Positions 61,901 through 64,000 of a DNA stretch of 64,000 nt are shown here, piece by piece. The notes beneath the pieces were generated by a model. It did not search any database. It saw nothing but the letters and a program-made list of their open reading frames with translations, and had not been told where the DNA came from. Within the stretch, counting starts at the first letter, position 1. Each line of letters starts with the position of its first letter. The position numbers were made by a program, and so were the translations under genes. The DNA is from Microvelia longipes (taxonomy: Eukaryota; Arthropoda; Insecta; Hemiptera; Veliidae): assembly GCA_018340805.1 (NCBI GenBank), contig JACMZG010000008.1, positions 18,622,000 through 18,685,999 on the forward strand, given 5' to 3'.

Positions 61901-63022
61901 CAGTGTAGAGAAAAAAAAGTTTTTTTTTAAAATTTCAGAAAAAATATATATGTCCACCATTAAATGTCAGATTAAGTACAAACTAAGATGATTTCAGGTC
62001 ATAATGATAAGTTCATAGTGTCTAATTAGTGGATTAAGTATTGTTTAGAAAATAATGTAAAAAATCACAGAAAAAAATTTGTCACGAAAATCACAATTTT
62101 AACGAATTTTGACACCTGTAAAACTTCAAAGGCCCGGCGGCACGTGTTAATCACCTCCGATCGGGCTAAAATTTTTTATGGAATTTTTTTTTCATATATT
62201 CGAACAAAATTAGGGGTTGGGAGCAAAGAAAAAATAAATTTTATTTTTAAGGGCCACCCTAATATATATATATTTGTGTGTGTGTGTGTGTAACAATATA
62301 TAAATATTCTTGATCAGAGAGTCCAGTCCCCCTTTCCAAAAAAATCCATCCCCCCACCCCTTGTTAATGTCCAGAACCATATTGTTAATGAAATATATGT
62401 GACATCATTAACCCACAATAATGACCCCACAAACATTTTAAAAAATCACAAGAATAAACAAGATCTTGTATTTTATCTTATACGTTTAAAATAATAGTTG
62501 AATGCCTCCTGATTTTTTGTTCCATTTCTTGTACCTTGCAATTTATTTAGGCCTATGACTTCTACTGTGCCATGAACCCATACTCAACTATCGCTAAAAC
62601 CCAAGTGCCACAACAAATCACAGTACATTAATCCTTTAACGAAGGGCTACAAAAACTCAAGTAAGAAAACTTAATTTGAGGTCCTCCCACAAAATAAAAC
62701 AACTAGATAAAATATTAACAATTTTTTAAAATTAAAACCATGTTCAACCAATCTTAATTTGTCAAGAAATTTATGAAAATTATAAATATTTTCAAAATTT
62801 CAATTTCATAGACAAATTATCATTACAAATTCCCTCAGACATATAAATACTTTGTTTGTATTCTAGTTGGATGTGAAAGAAGCTGCTGAAGTTCCTTTAG
62901 AGCATCCTCAGTGGGATATATCTGGTGAAGAAGATAATGGTAACAAAGACGGACAGCCTTCAGACTCTGTGTCAGAGTTCACTACAGACGAAGATGTTGA
63001 TGACTCTGATTGCAACTCATAA
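37129..63022 (+). CDS. SEC63: SEC63, ER translocon J-domain protein (complete, 15 exons)
   Basis: SEC63 is a multi-pass ER membrane protein that works with Sec61 and Sec62; its lumenal J-domain recruits and activates BiP to pull proteins into the ER. Coding exons: 37129-37252, 41829-41931, 43084-43198, 43796-43901, 45422-45552, 46404-46496, 46875-47036, 47825-48053, 48930-49075, 50640-50969, 52077-52262, 53681-53791, 54164-54301, 54991-55194, 62867-63022. All introns are GT-AG and every phase agrees, giving 777 codons (human 760). Domains: N-terminal membrane segment (~15-33), second (~78-95), lumenal J-domain (~104-165, HPD at 133-135), third membrane segment (~194-215), then the cytosolic Sec63/Brl region in two parts (~225-510 and ~635-735), separated by a Lys/Gln-rich and an acidic linker (514-625). 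The tail is acidic, as expected for Sec62 binding. Intron 14 is 7.7 kb and loaded with mobile DNA. No defect seen. Confidence 0.97.
38589..39600 (+). repeat. Left arm of a ~2.7 kb inverted-repeat element
   Basis: Matches 41272-40625 in reverse: the 'aattgtagacccctgagtt' block, 'acatccattttacaaaaccc', 'ttaggtcatttagacat', 'agctgaagataaa', 'gtgcactgctgtttc' and 'ttgttgagaaggaagatg' blocks occur in the same order. Strongly diverged, with an extra segment around 38990-39350. In SEC63 intron 1. No coding capacity recognised. Confidence 0.7.
40262..40576. mobile_element. ~315 bp foldback element
   Basis: Near-complete hairpin: TCTTAAATTACTAGATA at the left pairs with the inverse at the right end, and pairing continues through a 'cagccatcattgtggccatcttcagaacaat' segment on both sides. 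The arm carries CTGAAGATGGCC ... GGCTGAA, a variant of the hammerhead-like motif seen elsewhere in the window. Confidence 0.75.
40625..41272 (-). repeat. Right arm of the ~2.7 kb inverted-repeat element
   Basis: Partner of 38589-39600. Short open frames in both arms are not supported as genes. The loop between the arms holds the separate foldback at 40262-40576. Confidence 0.7.
41829..41931 (+). CDS. SEC63: SEC63 exon 2
   Basis: Residues 42-75. Lumenal loop with a Cys/His cluster (QDCHCDGCQKKK), then DPWKGTKHLL. Too short to stand out as an open frame; placed by phase (1 to 2), splice sites tttctcag/GTTAGT and family content. Confidence 0.93.
42214..42282. repeat. (TA)n/(TG)n microsatellite
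   Basis: TA dinucleotides followed by a short TG run, in SEC63 intron 2. Confidence 0.95.
42740..43006 (-). mobile_element. tRNA-derived SINE, minus strand
   Basis: Minus strand starts with a tRNA-like head (A box TAGCTCAATGGTAGAGCAC, B box GGTTCAAATCC), continues with a body shared with 44152-44410 (AGGTCTTGAATTCAAGGCC, AACCCAGCCAGGGTTTTAC, TGTCTCCAGCT) and ends in a short A-rich tail. It ends 77 bp before SEC63 exon 3. The region 42654-42683 just beyond carries another hammerhead-like hairpin (TTGATAATGGC ... GCCGAAAC). Confidence 0.85.
43084..43198 (+). CDS. SEC63: SEC63 exon 3
   Basis: Residues 76-114. Second membrane segment (VIVFGWLMLIFLAYKVS) and the first helix region of the J-domain (FDPYDILGVAP). 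Acceptor ttatag, donor CCG|GTAAGC. Confidence 0.95.
43796..43901 (+). CDS. SEC63: SEC63 exon 4
   Basis: J-domain core: IKKAYRKLSLVLHPDKETGD with the essential HPD tripeptide at 133-135. Ends in phase 1, donor AAAG|GTAACT. Confidence 0.96.
44089..44132. repeat. GC-rich hairpin
   Basis: GGAGTCTGCAGCATTGG pairs with CCAATGCTGCAGACTC around a ~9-nt loop; about 17 bp perfect. Immediately upstream of the plus-strand SINE, in intron 4. Confidence 0.75.
44152..44410 (+). mobile_element. tRNA-derived SINE, plus strand
   Basis: A box TAGCTCAGTGGTAGAGCGC and B box GGTTCAAATCC, then the same body as the minus-strand copy at 42740-43006. A 64-codon open frame here follows the tRNA head and is not a gene. 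Confidence 0.85.
44411..45060. repeat. GC-richer SINE-adjacent block with degenerate tandem repeats
   Basis: Base composition differs sharply from the intron around it. 44762-44945 holds about three imperfect units of 50-75 bp, each containing a TAGATGAACT...CACACTGTGAACTAGT block. It may be a longer tail of the SINE lineage or a separate element. Confidence 0.6.
45422..45552 (+). CDS. SEC63: SEC63 exon 5
   Basis: Residues 150-193. End of the J-domain (YQALTDDEARKNWEKYGNPD) and the invariant MSFGIALPSWIVEKEN segment. Donor TGG|GTAATC. Confidence 0.96.
45791..46028. mobile_element. ~240 bp foldback element
   Basis: Arms of about 110 nt pair almost throughout: CCATGATG...CACTAGAAATAAAAACAA on the left with its inverse on the right, through GTTGTCAAC-type and AACTGGCCGGTTTCG segments. 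Near the tip CTGATGATGAC...GTTGAAACC gives the hammerhead-like order. In SEC63 intron 5. Confidence 0.8.
46404..46496 (+). CDS. SEC63: SEC63 exon 6
   Basis: Residues 194-224. Third membrane segment (LGLYGLVFMVALPTVVGMWW) and the start of the cytosolic part, RSIRYSGDQ. Confidence 0.96.
46875..47036 (+). CDS. SEC63: SEC63 exon 7
   Basis: Residues 225-278, start of the Sec63/Brl domain: LLDTTQIYFYFFHKTPSM, EFEKKYNSEIVERPTDN. Phase 0 on both sides. Confidence 0.96.
47358..47580 (-). mobile_element. SINE-like repeat family 2, copy 1
   Basis: Shares with 50098-50336 a 'tgagggtc(c)taaattttg...taac' start and a B-box-like segment (minus strand GGGTTTAATC). tRNA head poorly preserved. In SEC63 intron 7. 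Confidence 0.45.
47825..48053 (+). CDS. SEC63: SEC63 exon 8
   Basis: Residues 279-354, Brl domain: LIKQLYNLGEKNKERPLC, KARALIHAHLSRIPL, IVKKCPYLIQEMV. Ends in phase 1, donor AGAG|GTAAAT. Confidence 0.96.
48495..48686. mobile_element. ~190 bp foldback element with 44-bp termini
   Basis: Termini TAAGCTTTTGAGGAGGAATA... and its inverse (44 nt, very few mismatches). Inside, minus strand CTTGAAAAAGAT...ATATCGAAAGC again shows the CTGA/GAAA-like layout. In SEC63 intron 8. Confidence 0.8.
48930..49075 (+). CDS. SEC63: SEC63 exon 9
   Basis: Residues 355-403: RLPTIETIENCMKLCPMVVQ and SPLLQLPHVSEEHL. Donor AAG|GTAACA. Confidence 0.95.
50098..50336 (-). mobile_element. SINE-like repeat family 2, copy 2
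   Basis: Minus strand has an A-box-like TATAGTTAGCATGTGCACTG and a B-box-like GGGTTTGATCAC, then a GGGGCC...TAGGATTTCCATG body. Related to 47358-47580. In SEC63 intron 9. Confidence 0.5.
50640..50969 (+). CDS. SEC63: SEC63 exon 10
   Basis: Residues 404-513, the largest exon: VKSLQQLAQLKAEDRRGVL, the VLSKMPLIDFSVRSEVIDDE segment, and the first strand block of the C-terminal beta domain (YTAGAIVTVTCSLERKEM). Confidence 0.96.
50970..52076. other. SEC63 intron 10
   Basis: 1.1 kb of AT-rich sequence. The open frame at 51568-51864 has no splice or family support. Nothing else recognised. Confidence 0.6.
52077..52262 (+). CDS. SEC63: SEC63 exon 11 (basic linker)
   Basis: Residues 514-575. Starts with the recurring KKPVWMKK element, then a Lys/Ser- and Gln/Asn-rich low-complexity stretch typical of the Sec63 linker. 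Acceptor ttttag, donor AAG|GTATGT. Confidence 0.93.
53083..53652 (+). repeat. Dispersed repeat family R1, copy in SEC63 intron 11
   Basis: Ordered similarity to 27760-28443: CTCAAAGTTATCTGTCTG, CAGTGTATTAGTGCTAGAGAG, the 'caacattagttcag' block, a 'gagtttgaagacgttctg' block, and the same end TTCTGAGGTACCCCGTACC. Stops 29 bp before exon 12. Confidence 0.65.
53681..53791 (+). CDS. SEC63: SEC63 exon 12 (acidic linker)
   Basis: Residues 576-612, dominated by Asp/Glu (NEDSDDEREDRVGDSS...). Too short to stand out alone; fixed by phase 0/0 and GT-AG ends. Confidence 0.9.
54164..54301 (+). CDS. SEC63: SEC63 exon 13
   Basis: Residues 613-658: acidic run with DDDDWSKFQ, then LEGKSKQSHTVHSPYFP, which leads into the second beta-rich part. 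Donor GAT|GTAAGT. Confidence 0.94.
54991..55194 (+). CDS. SEC63: SEC63 exon 14
   Basis: Residues 659-726: KQEYWWVYISDRKSRTLLTS, LKFTAPRWPGLYTFTVCLRS, DSYLGFDQ, the hallmark end of the Sec63 fold. Donor AAG|GTAAAT. Confidence 0.96.
55349..55585 (+). repeat. 5' LTR
   Basis: 237 bp, TGTGACC...TTACA. Differs from the 3' LTR mainly by a small indel in the 'ctat...aattattat' stretch, so insertion is fairly recent. Confidence 0.88.
55588..55650 (+). other. Extended primer-binding site, complement of initiator tRNA-Met
   Basis: Starts TGGTAGCAGAGC, the complement of a tRNA 3' end including the non-templated CCA. The match continues through the T arm (GGTTTCGATCC), variable loop, anticodon arm (GGGTTATGGGCCC, anticodon CAT) to the D-loop side (GCTTCCAC), about 60 nt in all. 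It is a copy of mature tRNA rather than a tRNA gene: CCA is present and the 5' acceptor/D part is missing. Confidence 0.85.
57538..57781 (+). repeat. 3' LTR
   Basis: 244 bp direct copy of 55349-55585, with the same TGTGACC start and TTACA end. Confidence 0.88.
57962..58482. mobile_element. ~520 bp foldback element
   Basis: Two arms of about 250 nt are near-perfect inverse copies around 58222 (AATAATTCCGGCGCGGTG at the left; the right end reads AATAATTCCAGCGCGGTG on the minus strand; shared GTCGGGCGAATTTCATTTAG, ATTGTCAAGCACTGCTCG). No coding capacity. A shorter sequence with a similar terminus (GGTGGTCaaaaaCGGGCGAATTTC) occurs in the palindrome near 6318 and its mirror near 22540. Confidence 0.85.
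58775..58990. repeat. (CA)n(TA)n(CA)n microsatellite
   Basis: Long compound tract; all reading frames in it are repeat artefacts. Confidence 0.97.
59001..59690 (+). repeat. Left terminal inverted repeat
   Basis: Pairs with 61575-62260. The inner end is marked by a C run (59665-59677) mirrored by a G run near 61607-61618. Confidence 0.8.
59930..60780 (-). pseudogene. Transposase-like remnant (frameshifted)
   Basis: Across frames on the minus strand, ordered pieces can be read: RLAPTLDRCKV (~60775), ALGHDAKDLVINRNSI (~60690-60645), WDGKL (~60555), a stretch with IERLAVLISYGVKDKSIGAS (~60515-60455), EHTTGYWNRN-type sequence (~60450), and TPPRGVSF then PGA...WMSK (~60005-59955). From memory these are the signature segments of a widespread, usually 'uncharacterized' animal protein family found in many copies in aphid and Hydra-type genomes, here inside long TIRs. 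That placement supports a transposase role. Several stops and frameshifts make it non-functional. The open frame on the plus strand here is its shadow. Confidence 0.6.
61575..62260 (-). repeat. Right terminal inverted repeat
   Basis: Inverse copy of 59001-59690 with scattered substitutions and indels. Confidence 0.8.
62867..63022 (+). CDS. SEC63: SEC63 exon 15 (last)
   Basis: Residues 727-777 and TAA. LDVKEAAEVPLEHPQWDI is the conserved closing motif, followed by an acidic tail (GEEDNG...DEDVDDSD). It lies 7.7 kb from exon 14. Confidence 0.94.
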   Translation: MDVKEAAEVPLEHPQWDISGEEDNGNKDGQPSDSVSEFTTDEDVDDSDCNS

Positions 63023-63140
63023 CCTAACTTTACTGATTATTGAACCATCTTTAGACCCCAGGGCAACCCTTGATATTGACACCACAATATTGAACAACTG
63101 TGTAACAAACTAATTAATTTAACTAATTAATTTTCATTTT

Positions 63141-63157
63141 AATAAAAGTCAAATAAA
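63141..63157 (+). terminator. Poly(A) signals of SEC63
   Basis: Two AATAAA hexamers at 63141-63146 and 63152-63157, about 120 bp after the stop codon. More distal AATAAA-type sequences occur near 63858 and 63903 and could give a longer 3'UTR. Confidence 0.6.
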
Positions 63158-64000
63158 GTAGGGTATCATTTAGAGAGTTTTAATGTATTGTACATTTTTA
63201 CATTTTTATTTACTAAGCCACCGTTCTCTCTTTGCCCTATGGCAACTCAAGATATTTGACATATCTTTATCAAACCTGTTGACCCTTAACAATATTGTAA
63301 AATTTTGCTTTTGCCAGTAAATAGTTCAATATAAGTCAACTTTAATGAAGCATGTGTTGTGTAACAGAGTTTCTGTTAAAGTATGTGTTTGTTTAGATTT
63401 GGCCCATCTGAATGCATATTTTGGTTGTGCTCATATTATAGTTCTTGATTAATGTTTTACTTTTTATTCAAAGAGACAAAACAGTCAAAGGAAGGTACAA
63501 AACATTTTATGGTACTGCTTCCAGAGTAAGATTCAGTTACTTGCTAGATTTAAACAAATCCTGCCTTTTCAAATAGTTCATCATTAGGTGTAGGGAAAGA
63601 AGTAATCCATGCTTCCAGACCTTGTATCTCCTGAGTAGTCTCTTTGGTATTACTACTTAGTCCTTGGTAAAAAGGACCTCTTTCTTTTAGCTTAACGTAC
63701 TCTCCCTATTATATTCTAGGAACATGGAATAGAATACTCTTTGATCCCTACTATCTGAATGGTTTCAAAATATATCCTTTCCCTTCTCTATACTTATTTT
63801 CTTAAAAAAGATAATTAAATTAATATTAGTTATATAGTGTCTAAAAGAGCTCTTTTTTAATAAAGAAATATACTCTTTGTCCTTGTTGTAACATTTCAGA
63901 CCAAATAAATGTTTGGGCTATTTATAAAACTGAAAATTCTTGATGTTTAATGATAAAATATTAGTAACTTAAATTTCCAATTATTAACGTTACTGGTTGT
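63158..64000. other. Downstream of SEC63, nothing recognised
   Basis: AT-rich sequence without coding signal. It may include an extended SEC63 3'UTR (AATAAA-type sequences near 63858 and 63903). Confidence 0.5.

Larger units (their letters stand above)
59001..62260 (-). mobile_element. DNA transposon with ~690 bp terminal inverted repeats
   Basis: Ends are AGGGTGGCCCTTAAAA at 59001 and its inverse at 62260. The repeats extend to about 59690 and 61575, sharing GCCCGATCGGAGGTGATTAA, GAAGTTTTACAGGTGTCAAA and many further blocks. Between them lies a broken transposase-like frame on the minus strand. Both sides border AT microsatellite, so a target duplication cannot be defined. In SEC63 intron 14, opposite in orientation to the gene. 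Confidence 0.85.
58704..62360. repeat. Outer inverted repeat around the 3.26 kb transposon
   Basis: Inverted similarity extends beyond the transposon ends: (CA)n/(TA)n tracts, then CTCTCTGATCAA and GGGGTGGGG blocks occur in mirror order at 58704-59000 and 62261-62360. The left side has expanded microsatellites (58775-58980). Confidence 0.65.

Noticed and set aside
1..64000. CRISPR arrays, bacterial operons or rRNA genes
   Set aside because: No regularly spaced direct repeats, no ribosome-binding sites and no rRNA signatures. The gene structure is clearly eukaryotic.

Overview
This is an AT-rich, intron-rich animal genomic window. The introns are GT-AG, and tRNA-derived SINEs, foldback DNA elements and (TA)n/(CA)n microsatellites are abundant. 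The two protein-coding genes I can assemble end to end, akirin and SEC63, read to me (from family memory, no search run) as arthropod, most likely insect, orthologues. The species cannot be fixed from the sequence.

Layout. 1-1835 is AT-rich sequence with no recognisable gene, ending at an exact 1000-N assembly gap (1836-2835). 2836-26030 is one giant palindrome: two arms of about 11.56 kb in inverted orientation around a spacer of roughly 70 bp near 14434. Each arm carries the same nested mobile-element content: a ~6.55 kb element flanked by TTAA with ~40 bp terminal inverted repeats and a two-exon THAP-type zinc-finger coding segment, a ~150 bp foldback element, two strong hairpins and several (TA)n tracts. 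The arms differ mostly by single-base insertions and deletions. That is the pattern of long-read error, so an assembly fold-back must be excluded before any biology is built on the palindrome.

27534-35084 (minus strand) is a complete four-coding-exon akirin gene (182 codons), whose last 11 coding bases sit in their own exon. 37129-63022 (plus strand) is a complete 15-exon SEC63 gene (777 codons), the J-domain membrane subunit of the ER Sec62/Sec63 translocon. The two genes are head to head, 2.04 kb apart, around a GC-richer block that may hold the promoters. Every exon of both genes is open, joins in phase and has canonical splice sites. The coding sequence is therefore accurate, in contrast to the noisy palindrome.

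The SEC63 introns are full of mobile DNA: inverted-repeat elements (intron 1, intron 5, intron 8), two oppositely oriented tRNA-SINEs around exons 3-4, and in the 7.7 kb intron 14 three insertions. These are a non-coding LTR retrotransposon whose primer-binding site extends to about 60 nt of initiator-tRNA-Met complement, a 0.52 kb near-perfect foldback, and a 3.26 kb DNA transposon with ~690 bp terminal inverted repeats and a broken transposase-like reading frame.

The two host genes are not known to act together: akirin is a nuclear co-factor, SEC63 an ER membrane co-chaperone. The most unusual items are the 23 kb palindrome with its THAP/TTAA element, the over-extended tRNA complement in the LTR element, a recurring hammerhead-like hairpin motif in several unrelated repeats, and the 11-nt terminal exon that encodes the functional tail of akirin.
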